Source: Sulfitobacter sp. LCG007 (lineage in GTDB: Bacteria > Pseudomonadota > Alphaproteobacteria > Rhodobacterales > Rhodobacteraceae). From it: a DNA stretch of 64,000 bases. The position numbers and the translations under genes are program-made. Shown in pieces: positions 46,274-56,113 of this stretch. The stretch spans positions 2,852,001-2,916,000 of the forward strand of contig NZ_CP161805.1 in the NCBI RefSeq assembly GCF_040801785.1. Reading direction: 5' to 3'. The notes under the pieces are model-generated. The model ran no database searches. It had not been told where the DNA came from and saw only the letters and a program-made list of their open reading frames with translations. How positions within the stretch are numbered: the first letter of the stretch is position 1; the number at the start of each line of letters is the position of its first letter.

Positions 46274-47308
46274 TCAGTCATCCTTGAGGGCCGAGATGCC
46301 GCGCAGGTAATCGTCCGAATAGTCCACCTCGATCTCGATCCAGATCGGCAGATGGTCCGACATCTCGTGCGTGCGCCAGTCGGAATAGCTCCGGGACCAG
46401 TTCGAATATGGCTTGCCGGTATCGGGCTTTTCGCGGATCGCCCGGGCGATGGCCTCGTAGGCCGCCGCCTGGTCCTCGCGATAGACGACGTCCTGCCAGC
46501 GCACCACGCCATGCCCGAGAAGATGCGTGACGTCCTGCGGCCCTGCAAAGGCGATCTGGTCGTAGTGCCTGATGCCCGACAGCGAGGTCGCGCCAATCTC
46601 GGGCACGATGAAACCGTGATCGGTCAGCGCGAAGAAGCCGGGATCGGTCCGGCTGTCGATGTTCATGTCGCCCAGGAAGATATGCACCTCGTCGGCCTCC
46701 TTCGCGCGCTGCGCCAGGATCGACGCGATCACACGGATCTCGTCTTCCCTCAGGGGCCGGCCTTCCTGTTCCTCGAAGACGATATGGGCCGAGCACATCG
46801 TGAAGCGGAACCAGCCAGCTTGGAACGAGGCGAAGAAGGGCGTGCGACCGATCTGCTCGTCCCCCGGCAGCACGCCCTTGGGAAGAACCAGCTCACCTAT
46901 CAGGTTTCTGAAGCGGACCCTGTTGCGGTTGTAGACGAAGGCCATGCGCTCGTGATTGCCGCGCCCCCCGCCGGAGCTGTCATTGACGAAATAGTCCCAG
47001 GCCGGCCCGAGCAGTCCGACAAGCCTTTCCATGGCCGACAGGTCCTTGACCTCCTGAATGGCGCAGATGTCGAAATGGTCGATGATCTCGGCGATGTAAT
47101 GGTAGCTTTCGTCCAGCCGTTTCCGCCCGCCGTCGAAATGGCGGATGTTCCACGATCCGACGATCAGCGAATTGGGCCGGCGGCGATCGGTGATCTGGGC
47201 GCGCAGGGCCGCGCGCAGCGCAAGCAGGTGATCGGCGATCCAGCCCGCCTGTCCCGGCTCGAGGCGGCCTCGCGGGTAGCGGGTCTTGAGTGACCGGTAG
47301 GAAGCCAT
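46274..47308 (-). CDS. endonuclease/exonuclease/phosphatase family protein
   Basis: 344 residues, no signal peptide. The EEP (DNase I-like) fold is shown by SLIVGSWNIRHFDGG (metal Asn), ICAIQEVKD (metal Glu), FLGDMNIDS (Asp and Asn pair) and MSDHLPIWIEIEVD (catalytic Asp-His). Family members cleave DNA, RNA or phosphoesters, so the substrate is open. The start is the ATG at 47308. It is convergent with prpE, 87 bases apart. Confidence 0.85.
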   Translation of the reverse strand: MASYRSLKTRYPRGRLEPGQAGWIADHLLALRAALRAQITDRRRPNSLIVGSWNIRHFDGGRKRLDESYHYIAEIIDHFDICAIQEVKDLSAMERLVGLLGPAWDYFVNDSSGGGRGNHERMAFVYNRNRVRFRNLIGELVLPKGVLPGDEQIGRTPFFASFQAGWFRFTMCSAHIVFEEQEGRPLREDEIRVIASILAQRAKEADEVHIFLGDMNIDSRTDPGFFALTDHGFIVPEIGATSLSGIRHYDQIAFAGPQDVTHLLGHGVVRWQDVVYREDQAAAYEAIARAIREKPDTGKPYSNWSRSYSDWRTHEMSDHLPIWIEIEVDYSDDYLRGISALKDD

Positions 47309-47436
47309 GGCCGGGTTTCCAAAGTGACGGCTGACCGGCCAAGCATAGCTCACCACCCCCTCCTGCGGCAATCGGCTTGGGTTTGCGCGCGCAGGGCTCA
47401 GCCTGCGATCCCGCTCGGCGGCGAAGGACGGCTCGG

Positions 47437-47459
47437 CGGGCGCGCAGAAGTCGCGCCCG
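47437..47459 (-). terminator. hairpin after nadK
   Basis: Perfect 8-bp arms CGGGCGCG and CGCGCCCG with a 7-base loop lie 10 bases past the nadK stop on the minus strand. There is no U-tract. Confidence 0.4.
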
Positions 47460-47469
47460 TGCAGGGCGA

Positions 47470-48231
47470 TCAGGTGAACTGCTCGTTGATCAGCCGTTCT
47501 TCGAGACCGTGGCCCGGATCGAAGAGGATGTGATGCACCACCAGCGGCTCGGACTGGATCTCGACGCAGACCACATCCCGGACGGATTTCGAATCCGCTT
47601 CCGCCATGACCGGGCGTTTCTCGGGTTCAAGCACCTCAAAGCGCACCTTGGCATTCTTGGGCAACAACGCGCCGCGCCAGCGCCGGGGCCGGTAGGCGCT
47701 CATCGCGGTCAGCGCCAGCACTTCCGATCCGATCGGCAGGATCGGCCCATGTGCGGAATAGTTGTAGGCGGTCGAGCCTGCCGGGGTGGCCAGCAGCGCG
47801 CCGTCGCAGACGAGTTCCGCCATGCGCAACCGTCCATCCACGGTAATCCGGAGCTTTGCCGCCTGCGGACCCGCACGCAGCAGCGAAACCTCGTTGATCG
47901 CCAGGCCCTCCGTGACGCTTCCGTCCGCGCGGGTCGCGGTCATCGCCAGGGGATTGATCGCCGCCTCCTCGGCCCTTGCCAGACGTTCCGGCAGATCGCT
48001 TTCCGAATAGTCGTTCATGAGAAAACCGATGGTGCCACGGTTCATCCCGTAAACCGGCGCGTCGAGGAACTGTGTCGCGTGCAGGGTCTGAAGCATGAAC
48101 CCGTCACCGCCGAGCGCCACGATCACGTCCGCTTCCTGCGCCGGGACATTGCCATAGCGGGTGACAAGCGCGGCACGGGCGGTCTGGGCCACCTCGGCTC
48201 GGCTGGCGGTGAAAGAGATCCTCAGCGTCAC
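47470..48231 (-). CDS. nadK: NAD kinase
   Basis: 253 residues from a GTG start at 48231, chosen because alphaproteobacterial NAD kinases begin near [14 protein letters not shown]; an ATG 14 codons upstream is possible. It phosphorylates NAD to NADP in the cytosol. The GGDG motif is in [16 protein letters not shown], and [19 protein letters not shown] is the second conserved block. It is divergent from glyA across 165 bases. It supplies NADP for MaeB and biosynthesis. Confidence 0.93.
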   Translation of the reverse strand: MTLRISFTASRAEVAQTARAALVTRYGNVPAQEADVIVALGGDGFMLQTLHATQFLDAPVYGMNRGTIGFLMNDYSESDLPERLARAEEAAINPLAMTATRADGSVTEGLAINEVSLLRAGPQAAKLRITVDGRLRMAELVCDGALLATPAGSTAYNYSAHGPILPIGSEVLALTAMSAYRPRRWRGALLPKNAKVRFEVLEPEKRPVMAEADSKSVRDVVCVEIQSEPLVVHHILFDPGHGLEERLINEQFT

Positions 48232-48396
48232 CCTGTTTCCGATCGTGCTTTCCTTGGGCTGAAACAAGCACATATCTTTACCGTGCACCAGCACCGCAGC
48301 AGGAATTCGGGGCGCGTCGTATTACCACCTTCCGGTGAGACCCGCATTCCTGTACCACGCGCCGCATCGCACCCCGGCATTGGAGGGACCGCCAGA

Positions 48397-49692
48397 ATGA
48401 ACGCTCCGCAAAGAGACCAAGGCTTCTTCACCAGTACGCTCGCCCAGACAGACCCCGAGGTCATGGGCGCCATCACGGACGAGTTGGGACGTCAGCGCGA
48501 CGAGATCGAGCTGATCGCATCGGAAAACATCGTGAGCCGCGCCGTCCTCGAGGCGCAGGGTTCGGTCATGACGAACAAGTACGCCGAAGGCTACCCCGGC
48601 AAACGCTACTATGGCGGATGCCAGTATGTGGACGTGGTCGAGACGCTTGCCATCGAGCGCGCCAAGCAGCTCTTCGGCTGCGAATTCGCGAACGTCCAGC
48701 CGAACTCGGGCAGCCAGATGAACCAGGCGGTCTTCCTTGCGCTCCTGAAGCCGGGCGACACCTTCATGGGTCTCGACCTCAATTCCGGCGGTCATCTGAC
48801 CCACGGCTCGCCCGTCAACATGTCCGGCAAGTGGTTCAACGTGGTCTCCTATGGCGTGCGCCAGCAGGACCACATGCTCGACCTGGACGAGATCCGCGCG
48901 AAGGCGCTTGAGCATAAGCCCAAGCTGATCATCGCCGGCGGCACCGCCTACTCGCGCGAATGGGACTGGGCCGCCTTCCGTGCCATCGCGGATGAGGTCG
49001 GCGCCTGGCTGCACGTGGACATGGCCCATATCGCGGGCCTCGTGGCGGGCGGCGTGCATGCCTCGCCAATCCCCCACGCCCATGTCGTGACCACCACCAC
49101 GCACAAGTCGCTGCGCGGACCGCGCGGCGGGATGATCCTGACGAACGACGCCGACATCGCCAAGAAGGTGAACTCCGCGGTGTTTCCGGGCTTGCAGGGC
49201 GGCCCGCTCATGCATGTGATCGCGGCCAAGGCCGTGGCCTTCGGAGAGGCGCTGCAACCCGGCTTCAGGGACTACGCGGCGATGGTCAAGAAGAACGCGG
49301 CGGCCATGGCCGACCAGCTGATGAAGGGCGGGATCGACATCGTCTCGGGCGGCACCGACAACCACCTCTGCCTCGCGGACCTGCGCCCCAAGGGCGTCAC
49401 CGGCAAGGCTGCGGAGGCGGCGCTGGGGCGCGCGCATATCACCTGCAACAAGAACGGCGTCCCGTTCGATCCCGAAAAGCCCTTCGTCACCTCTGGCATC
49501 CGTCTGGGCTCGCCCGCGGGCACCACGCGCGGCTTCGGCGAAACCGAATTCCGTCAGATCTCCGACTGGATCGTCGAGGTGGTCGACGGGCTTGCGGCCA
49601 ACGGTGAAGACGGCAACGACGCGGTCGAGCAGAAGGTCCGCGGCGAGGTGGCCGCGCTGTGCGCCAGCTTCCCGCTCTATTCGGGCATGTGA
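48397..49692 (+). CDS. glyA: serine hydroxymethyltransferase
   Basis: 431 residues. It converts serine and tetrahydrofolate to glycine and 5,10-methylene-tetrahydrofolate. The PLP lysine is in [14 protein letters not shown]; other blocks are [35 protein letters not shown] and [16 protein letters not shown] lies 9 bases upstream of ATG. A perfect hairpin (49698-49719) follows within 6 bases, so it is monocistronic. Confidence 0.96.
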   Translation: MNAPQRDQGFFTSTLAQTDPEVMGAITDELGRQRDEIELIASENIVSRAVLEAQGSVMTNKYAEGYPGKRYYGGCQYVDVVETLAIERAKQLFGCEFANVQPNSGSQMNQAVFLALLKPGDTFMGLDLNSGGHLTHGSPVNMSGKWFNVVSYGVRQQDHMLDLDEIRAKALEHKPKLIIAGGTAYSREWDWAAFRAIADEVGAWLHVDMAHIAGLVAGGVHASPIPHAHVVTTTTHKSLRGPRGGMILTNDADIAKKVNSAVFPGLQGGPLMHVIAAKAVAFGEALQPGFRDYAAMVKKNAAAMADQLMKGGIDIVSGGTDNHLCLADLRPKGVTGKAAEAALGRAHITCNKNGVPFDPEKPFVTSGIRLGSPAGTTRGFGETEFRQISDWIVEVVDGLAANGEDGNDAVEQKVRGEVAALCASFPLYSGM

Positions 49693-49697
49693 TCTGC

Positions 49698-49719
49698 GGC
49701 GGGGTTGGAAGACCCCGCC
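49698..49719 (+). terminator. hairpin after glyA
   Basis: Perfect 8-bp arms GGCGGGGT and ACCCCGCC with a 6-base loop, 5 bases past the stop. No T-tract follows, as with most terminator-like stems in this window. Confidence 0.55.
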
Positions 49720-49756
49720 CGACGACTTAGGTAACCGGGAAACGGAGTCCCGGCCC

Positions 49757-50764
49757 ATGCAGAAATTCTCGATACTCGACCTGTCGCCGATTCCCGAAGG
49801 CGGGACGGCGGCGGACGCACTCGCCAACAGCGCCGAGCTTGCCCAGGCGGCAGAGCGGGCCGGCTATTACCGCTACTGGCTGGCCGAGCATCACAACATG
49901 CCCGGCATCGCCAGCGCCGCAACATCCGTCGTGATCGGACATGTGGCAGGCGCCACGCGCACCATCCGGGTCGGGGCGGGCGGCATCATGCTGCCGAACC
50001 ACGCGCCTCTGGTCGTCGCTGAGCAATTCGGGACACTCGCCACGCTCTATCCCGGCCGGATCGACCTTGGGCTGGGGCGTGCGCCGGGGACGGACATGGC
50101 GACCGCCCGCGCGCTGAGGCGCTATCTCGACCAGCAGGACAGCTTTCCGCAGGACGTGCTCGAACTGCTTGGCTATTTCGCCGAGCCGGACGACAGTGCC
50201 CGGGTCCGCGCGGTCCCCGGACAAGGCACGAAGGTGCCAGTCTGGATCCTCGGTTCCTCGCTCTACGGCGCGCAGCTTGCGGCGCATTTCGGGCTTCCCT
50301 ATGCCTTTGCCTCGCATTTCGCACCGGCAATGCTGGAGGAGGCGCTGCATGTCTACCGGACGCATTTCAAGCCCTCCGCGCATCTCTCGGCGCCTTACGT
50401 GATGATTGCGGCGGGGGTCGTCGTCGGTGACACCGACGAGGAGGCCGCCTATCTCCGTTCGTCCCAGATACTTTCCTTCGCGCGCCTTCGCAGCGGCCAG
50501 CCCGGCAAGCTGCCCCGCCCGGTCCGGGACCCGGGGGCCGAGGTCGGACCGGCGATGATGGCGCAGGTCGGACAGGCGCTTTCCTGTTCGGCAAGCGGCG
50601 CGCCCGAGACAGTGCGCCGCGAACTTGCCGCGATCCTCGAGACCTACAAGCCCGACGAGCTGATGATCACCGGCATGATCCATGACCCCAAGGCCCGGAT
50701 CCGGTCCTTCGAGCGCGCCGCCGGGATCCTGAAGGACCTCCAGAAGGTTCCCGCCGAGGCCTGA
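49757..50764 (+). CDS. LLM class flavin-dependent oxidoreductase
   Basis: 335 residues, luciferase-like TIM barrel using FMN or F420-type flavin. The family core [40 protein letters not shown] and [16 protein letters not shown] is complete. It matches the group-1 luciferase-like family (YhbW-like), for which no substrate is known. A GGAG lies upstream of the ATG. The next gene starts 68 bases later on the same strand. Confidence 0.87.
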   Translation: MQKFSILDLSPIPEGGTAADALANSAELAQAAERAGYYRYWLAEHHNMPGIASAATSVVIGHVAGATRTIRVGAGGIMLPNHAPLVVAEQFGTLATLYPGRIDLGLGRAPGTDMATARALRRYLDQQDSFPQDVLELLGYFAEPDDSARVRAVPGQGTKVPVWILGSSLYGAQLAAHFGLPYAFASHFAPAMLEEALHVYRTHFKPSAHLSAPYVMIAAGVVVGDTDEEAAYLRSSQILSFARLRSGQPGKLPRPVRDPGAEVGPAMMAQVGQALSCSASGAPETVRRELAAILETYKPDELMITGMIHDPKARIRSFERAAGILKDLQKVPAEA

Positions 50765-50832
50765 GCTCCACAAGATTGCCTTTCGACCCCGCCCGTGCTT
50801 CGCTGCTCGCGGGAGTACGGAGGGGGGAGGCC

Positions 50833-52122
50833 ATGAATCTTGGCAGACTGGCGGCGGAAGCGGCCGAAAGGGGCGCGCCCGTGCGGGCGGGACTTGTGGG
50901 GGCCGGCAAGTTCGGTTCGATGTTTCTGAGCCAGGTACCCACAATCGCGGGGCTGGAAGTCACCGCGATCGCCGATCTGGATCCCGAGCGTGCGCGGGCG
51001 GCCTGCCGCCGGGTGGGCTGGGACGAGGATCGCATTGCCCGAACGGCCTTCATCGAGGACGGTGCGGCGCTGGCGGCGCGCGATGACGTGGATGTGGTGA
51101 TCGAGGCAACGGGCAACCCGCGCGCCGGGATAGCCCATGCCCGTGCCGCCATCGCGGCGGGCAAGCATGTGGTCATGGTCAACGTCGAAGCCGATGTATT
51201 GGTCGGTCCGGCGCTCGCGAAAGAGGCGCGCGCGTCGGGTGTCGTCTATTCCATGGCCTACGGCGACCAGCCCGCGCTCGTCTGCGAAATGGTTGACTGG
51301 GCGCGCGCGGCGGGCTTCACCGTCGCCGCTGCCGGCAAGGGCACCAAGTACCTGCCCGCCTATCACGCCGTCACCCCCGACGGGGTCTGGCCGCACTACG
51401 GGCTTACACCCGAGGAAGCGAAGGCGGCGGGGATGAACCCGCAGATGTTCAACTCCTTCCTCGACGGCACCAAGAGCGCCATCGAGATGGTTGCCATCGC
51501 CAATGCCTGCGGACTCGACGTGCCGTCGGAGGGTCTCGCCTTCCCGCCCTGCGGGGTGGACGACCTTGCCCATGTCCTGCGCCCGCGCGAGGTTGGCGGA
51601 AAGCTCGAGGGGCGGGGGATGGTCGAATGCATCTCATCGCTCGAACGGGATGGCAGGCCTGTGTTCCGCGATCTGCGCTGGGGCGTCTATGTGGTGATCG
51701 AGGCGCCAAACGACTATGCCGCCGCCTGCTTTCGCCAATACGGTCTGCCGACCGACAGCACCGGACGCTTCGCGGCGATGTACAAGCCGTTCCATATGAT
51801 CGGTCTGGAGCTGTCGATCTCGGTCCTCAGCGCGGCCCTTCGCGGCGAGCCGACCGGCCAGTCGCGAGCCGTGCGCGGCACGGTGGCCGCCGTCGCCAAG
51901 CGCGACCTGAACGCTGGCGAGATGCTCGACGGAGAGGGCGGCTACACCGTCTGGGGCAAGGCCGTGCCGTTCGAGAAGGCCTCTGGCGTGCTGCCCATTG
52001 GCCTGGCGCATGGCGTACCGCTTGCGCGCAACGTCGCCGCGGGCGAGCCGCTGCGCTTTGATGACGTACAGCCGATGGCGGCGGATCCCGTGGCCGATCT
52101 CTACAGGTCGCTTGTCGCCTGA
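50833..52122 (+). CDS. SAF domain-containing NAD(P)-dependent oxidoreductase
   Basis: 429 residues from the ATG at 50833, preceded by GGAGGGGGGAGG. The N-terminal Rossmann domain has RAGLVGAGKFGSMFLSQ and DVVIEATGNPRAGIAHA, as in homoserine dehydrogenase-like enzymes. The C-terminal SAF domain (about 355-410, KRDLNAGEMLDGEGGYTVWG) resembles that of antifreeze/FlgA-type proteins. Such proteins occur in sugar-acid catabolic clusters, but I cannot assign a substrate. It converges with the paoC-like gene; a shared hairpin lies between. Confidence 0.78.
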   Translation: MNLGRLAAEAAERGAPVRAGLVGAGKFGSMFLSQVPTIAGLEVTAIADLDPERARAACRRVGWDEDRIARTAFIEDGAALAARDDVDVVIEATGNPRAGIAHARAAIAAGKHVVMVNVEADVLVGPALAKEARASGVVYSMAYGDQPALVCEMVDWARAAGFTVAAAGKGTKYLPAYHAVTPDGVWPHYGLTPEEAKAAGMNPQMFNSFLDGTKSAIEMVAIANACGLDVPSEGLAFPPCGVDDLAHVLRPREVGGKLEGRGMVECISSLERDGRPVFRDLRWGVYVVIEAPNDYAAACFRQYGLPTDSTGRFAAMYKPFHMIGLELSISVLSAALRGEPTGQSRAVRGTVAAVAKRDLNAGEMLDGEGGYTVWGKAVPFEKASGVLPIGLAHGVPLARNVAAGEPLRFDDVQPMAADPVADLYRSLVA

Positions 52123-52130
52123 CGTGCCAA

Positions 52131-52152
52131 GCCCCGCCCGGCAGGACGGGGC
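52131..52152. terminator. shared hairpin between convergent genes
   Basis: Arms GCCCCG and CGGGGC with a 10-base loop lie in the 41-base gap between the SAF dehydrogenase and the paoC-like gene. Downstream on plus is GTGTTTG; on minus it is TTGGC. It may stop transcription from both sides. Confidence 0.5.
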
Positions 52153-52163
52153 CGTGTTTGCGC

Positions 52164-54416
52164 TCAGCCCATCAGGGCCGGGATATGGATCGGAAAACGG
52201 GTGATCCGCTTGCCCGTCGCATGGCGCACCGCATTGGCGATGGCCCCGACCGTCCCGGTAATCCCGATCTCGCCCACGCCCTTTACCCCAAGCGCGTTGA
52301 CGAAAGGATCGTCCTCGTCGACCATCAACGCCTCGACGAAGGGCACGTCGGCGTTGACCGGGATGTGATAGCCCGCGAAATCACCGTTCATCACCCGCCC
52401 CGTCCGCCGGTCATGGATGCCCTCTTCGTGCAGCGCGAAGCCGACACCCCAGATCATGCCGCCGGTTAGCTGGCTTCGGGCCAGACGCGGGTTGATGATG
52501 CGCCCCGCCGCAAAGGCCCCGATGAGGCGCGTCACCCGGATCTGGAACAGGTCGGGGTCCACCTTCACCTCGGCAAAGACCGCCCCGTGCGAGAACATCG
52601 CCCGCGCCTCGGCATGGGCCGGATCACGCCCCCCGCTGCCGTTTCCTTCCAACTCGGCCAGCCCTGCGCGCGCGAGGATGTCTGCGTAGCTCTCGCTGCG
52701 CCCCGGGTCATCGCTGACCTGAAGCCGCCCGTCGCGCGCCTCGATCCCGGCATTGCCCGCCCCGAAGAGCGGCGATTCAGGGTCTGCGGTCGCCAGATCG
52801 GCCAACTGCCGGATGGCGTCGCCACCCGCCGCGAAGAGCGCACCCCCCGCCGACGCGGTATGCCCCGAACCGCCGGCGATGCCGCCGTCGGGAAGGTCGC
52901 TGGTGCCCGAGCGGAATTCGATCCGCTCCATCGGAAGGCCGACCCCGTCCGCCGCGATCTGCGCCAGAGCGGTCCAGGCGCCCTGCCCCATGTCGGCCCC
53001 GGCGGTCTCGACAAGTGCGGAGCCGTCCGCGCGCAGCACCGCACGGGCCTGTGCCGGGAACATCGGCGCGGGGAACTGCGCCGTTCCCATGCCCCAGCCG
53101 ATCAGCATGCCGTGCGCGTCCCGCATCGATCCGAAGCCGGGCCGCCTGTCGGACCAGCCGAAGCGCTCTGCCGCCTGACGGTAGCATTCCCGCAGGGCCT
53201 TGGCCGAAAACGGTTTGCCGCTCGCCGGATCGGTTTCGGCGTAGTTGCGCAGCCGAAATTCCAGCGGATCGACACCCGCCGCCTCGGCCGCCGCGTCGAC
53301 GGCGATCTCGAGCGCTGCCGAACCGGGCGCCTCGCCGGGCGCGCGCATCGGACCGGGCGTACCGGTATCGACACGCACGCCCCTGTGCCGGGTCAGGATC
53401 GCCGGGCTCGCATAAAGGCTGTGCGATGCATTGGCCGCCGGTTCCAGAAACGCGTCGAAACTGCTGGTGGATGACGTCGCAAGGTGGCGCAGTGCGGTCA
53501 GCCTGCCTTGCGCATCCGTTCCCAGCGTCAGCGACTGACGCGTCGCGCCGCGATGTCCCACGGGTCCGAACATCTGCTCGCGCCGGAGCACGAGCTTGAC
53601 CGGACGGCCCAGCGCCTTCGCCGCATGGATGGCCAGAAGCTGCGGGCCGATCGGGATTGCCTTCGATCCGAAACCGCCGCCAAGGAACGGGCTGCGGATA
53701 TGGATGTTCTCGGCAGGAATGCCGAAATAGGTCGCAAACATCTGTTGCGTCACGTGCAGCGCCTGGGTCGGCGTGTCGATCGTCAGGCTGTCCCCGTCCC
53801 ACTCGGCGACGATCGCATGCGGCTCCATGGCGTTGTGATACTGAAGCGGCGTGTCGATCTCGGTCTCGGTAACGTGGCGCGCCGAGGCAAGTCCGGCCTC
53901 CAGATCGCCCTTCGAGAACTCGGGCGGTGCGCCGATGCCGACGGTTTCGGGCGCATATTCGGTGCCGCCGTCATGTCCGATGCGGGCCGGTTCGACATGA
54001 TAGCGCGGCGCGAGCAGCCGGACCCCTTCGTGGGCCGCCTCGAGGCTCTCGGCGACGACCAGGGCGATTGGCTGCCCTGCATAGCGCACGGTATCGTTCT
54101 GCAGGGCCTCTATGCGCCAGCTGAACATGTGGAACTTCTCGTCAGGGTCCTGCGCCAGTTGCGGCGGGTCGGCGGGAGTCATCACCATGACCACGCCGGG
54201 ATGCGCCTTCGCCGCCTCGACCTCCATCGAGACGACCCGTCCGCGCGCGATTCCCGCAGGGGCGTAGACCGCATGCAGCGCGGCCTCGGGGCGGTTGTCG
54301 GCGGCATAGGTGGCGGCACCGGTGACCTTTGCGATGCCGTCGCGCCGCGTCATCGGTTGCCCGGCATTCGAACCGAGGCGGACGTGACCGGGCGATATGT
54401 TCAATGTGTCAGGCAT
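52164..54416 (-). CDS. paoC: aldehyde oxidoreductase, molybdenum-binding subunit (PaoC-type)
   Basis: 750 residues, xanthine-dehydrogenase-family large subunit. It binds the molybdenum cofactor and oxidises an aldehyde. FLGGGFGSKA lies in the cofactor channel region, MRAPGEAPGSAALE is a conserved Moco-contact block, and the active-site Glu is in VKGVGEIGITG near the C-terminus. The AYRCSFR loop of CO dehydrogenase is absent. It is the third gene of the operon, overlapping paoB by 8 bases. The partner subunits identify it as PaoC-like. Confidence 0.85.
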   Translation of the reverse strand: MPDTLNISPGHVRLGSNAGQPMTRRDGIAKVTGAATYAADNRPEAALHAVYAPAGIARGRVVSMEVEAAKAHPGVVMVMTPADPPQLAQDPDEKFHMFSWRIEALQNDTVRYAGQPIALVVAESLEAAHEGVRLLAPRYHVEPARIGHDGGTEYAPETVGIGAPPEFSKGDLEAGLASARHVTETEIDTPLQYHNAMEPHAIVAEWDGDSLTIDTPTQALHVTQQMFATYFGIPAENIHIRSPFLGGGFGSKAIPIGPQLLAIHAAKALGRPVKLVLRREQMFGPVGHRGATRQSLTLGTDAQGRLTALRHLATSSTSSFDAFLEPAANASHSLYASPAILTRHRGVRVDTGTPGPMRAPGEAPGSAALEIAVDAAAEAAGVDPLEFRLRNYAETDPASGKPFSAKALRECYRQAAERFGWSDRRPGFGSMRDAHGMLIGWGMGTAQFPAPMFPAQARAVLRADGSALVETAGADMGQGAWTALAQIAADGVGLPMERIEFRSGTSDLPDGGIAGGSGHTASAGGALFAAGGDAIRQLADLATADPESPLFGAGNAGIEARDGRLQVSDDPGRSESYADILARAGLAELEGNGSGGRDPAHAEARAMFSHGAVFAEVKVDPDLFQIRVTRLIGAFAAGRIINPRLARSQLTGGMIWGVGFALHEEGIHDRRTGRVMNGDFAGYHIPVNADVPFVEALMVDEDDPFVNALGVKGVGEIGITGTVGAIANAVRHATGKRITRFPIHIPALMG

Positions 54417-55467
54417 GGGCGGATGCTCCTTCCGACGGTGCGAATACGGAACTGGGCAGCGCGGGTATTTTCGCGGGCGTTCCAGCGGTTGCCAACATCA
54501 GCGCGCGCGTCGCGACGCGTCTGGCGAGGTCGATCTTGTAGGCGTTTTCTCCGGACGGCTCCGCGCCTTGCAGCGCGAGGGCCGCCGCTTCGGCCAGCAG
54601 AGCGTCCGATGGCGCCGCCCCTGCAAGATGCGCTTCTGCGGCAGACACCCTCCAGGGCCTGGCGGCGACTCCCCCCAGGGCAAGGCGCGCCTCTGCAATC
54701 CGGTCGCCCTCCATCCGCAGCATCGCCGCGGCAGAGACCAGCGCGAAGGCGAAAGACGTCCGTTCGCGCAGTTTCAGGTAGCGCGCATTGGCCGCGAAAC
54801 TGCGTGCTTCGGCGGGCAGACGCAGGCCGGTGACCAGCTCCCCCTGCCCCAGCGCGGCGCCGCCGGGCGTTTCGGCATCCGGCAAACGGAGGAAGTCGGC
54901 AAGCGCCGTTTCGCGGGTGCCGTCCGGTCCGGCGATCTGAACCACGGCGTCGAGCGCCACCAGCGGCACGCAGAAGTCAGAGGCATGCGTCGCGATGCAG
55001 CGGGGGGTCCAGCCAAGCACGGCATGTCCGGCTGTTTCCCCGCCGATGGCATCGCAGCCCGCGCCGTTCTCACGCCGGTTGCAGGCGCTCATCGGGTCGT
55101 AGAAATAGGCACAGCGCGTCTGCTGAAGGAGATTGCCCCCTACGGTGGCCGAATTCCGGATCTGCGCCGATGCGCCCGAGAGCAGGGCTTCGCAGATCGC
55201 CGGGAAGGCCGACGCGAAGGCGGGGTCGCGCGCCAGATCCGCATTCCGCACCAGAGCGCCGATGCGCAGGCTGCCGTCTTCCAGCGTCTCGATGCCACCG
55301 AGTTCGGGAAGGCGGGAAATGTCGACGATCCGGGCCGGATCCGCAACGCCTGCCTTCATCAGATCGAGCAGGTTCGTTCCGCCGGCAAGGAAGCGCGCCC
55401 CCTGCGATGCGCCCGCCTCGAGCGCTTCGACCAGCGACGTGGCCCGCACATAATCGAAGGCTCTCAT
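54409..55467 (-). CDS. paoB: aldehyde oxidoreductase, FAD and [4Fe-4S] subunit (PaoB-type)
   Basis: 352 residues. The FAD site is FLAGGTNLLDLMKAGV and the SATVGGNLLQQTRC block. Unlike standard xanthine dehydrogenase medium subunits, it has the Cys-rich insertion RCAYFYDPMSACNRRENGAG then C, as in E. coli PaoB, which binds an extra [4Fe-4S] cluster. Sequence blocks ALVRNADLA and CIATHASDFCVPL also match PaoB well. It is coupled to paoA (4-base overlap) and paoC (8-base overlap). Confidence 0.87.
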   Translation of the reverse strand: MRAFDYVRATSLVEALEAGASQGARFLAGGTNLLDLMKAGVADPARIVDISRLPELGGIETLEDGSLRIGALVRNADLARDPAFASAFPAICEALLSGASAQIRNSATVGGNLLQQTRCAYFYDPMSACNRRENGAGCDAIGGETAGHAVLGWTPRCIATHASDFCVPLVALDAVVQIAGPDGTRETALADFLRLPDAETPGGAALGQGELVTGLRLPAEARSFAANARYLKLRERTSFAFALVSAAAMLRMEGDRIAEARLALGGVAARPWRVSAAEAHLAGAAPSDALLAEAAALALQGAEPSGENAYKIDLARRVATRALMLATAGTPAKIPALPSSVFAPSEGASAHA

Positions 55468-55958
55468 GGGTTGGTCCTTTCGAATTCGGCGATCCTTTCC
55501 CTGGCCTCGAGCACCGCCTGGGTGATCCCGGGATAGGCGGCGCAGCGGCAGAGGTTGCCGCTCATCCCCTCGCGGATGCGCTCGGGGTCGCTGCCCGCGT
55601 CGCCTTCGGCGATCAGGCCGAGCGCGCTCATGATCTGGCCCGGAGTGCAGTAACCGCACTGGAAGCCGTCGCAGGCGATGAACGCTTCCTGAAGCGGGTG
55701 CAGGTTGCCCCCGCGGGAGAGACCTTCGATGGTCGTGATCTCGGCGCCATCGATGCTGGCGGCGAGTGTCAGGCAGCTGTTCGTGCGTCGGCCGTCCACG
55801 AGTACGGTGCAGGCGCCGCACTGGCCGCGATCGCAGCCCTTCTTGGTGCCGGTCAGGCCGATCCGGTCGCGCAGGACGTCGAGCAGTGTGGGCCGCGCGT
55901 CTTCCAGCGACAGGTCATGGCGATCACCGTTCACGGTGAGTGAAATGGAAAGGGGCAT
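55464..55958 (-). CDS. paoA: aldehyde oxidoreductase, [2Fe-2S] subunit (PaoA-type)
   Basis: 164 residues. The plant-type [2Fe-2S] site is GCDRGQCGACTVLVDGRRTN (Cys42, 47, 50) with Cys62; the second cluster uses FQCGYCTPGQI and GNLCRCAAY. E. coli PaoA has a Tat signal peptide before the equivalent of MPLSISL; here GGAGGG sits 4 bases before this ATG and the upstream frame shows no twin-arginine motif, so the complex may stay in the cytosol. It is the first gene of the operon, read from the promoter at 56061-56089. Confidence 0.87.
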   Translation of the reverse strand: MPLSISLTVNGDRHDLSLEDARPTLLDVLRDRIGLTGTKKGCDRGQCGACTVLVDGRRTNSCLTLAASIDGAEITTIEGLSRGGNLHPLQEAFIACDGFQCGYCTPGQIMSALGLIAEGDAGSDPERIREGMSGNLCRCAAYPGITQAVLEARERIAEFERTNP

Positions 55959-56060
55959 GAACCCTCCGATCTTGGCTTTAGTGGTGCGGAAGATGCGGGC
56001 CTTTCGCCCGCGTGTCATTCGGTGCATTCTGGGCCCGGGACCGCGAGGTCCGGTGACTTC

Positions 56061-56089
56061 AATATACGGAGGGTCCCTCCGCTTATCAA
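56061..56089 (-). promoter_or_regulatory. paoABC promoter with embedded TetR-type operator
   Basis: On the minus strand TTGATA (-35, 56089-56084) and TATATT (-10, 56066-56061) are separated by exactly 17 bases. The spacer contains the perfect palindrome CGGAGGGACCCTCCG (56067-56081, 7-bp arms and one central base). A repressor bound there would block RNA polymerase. The TetR gene starts 25 bases away on the other strand. Confidence 0.7.
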
Positions 56090-56113
56090 GAGGAAAGGTT
56101 CTCGGGAGCCGGG

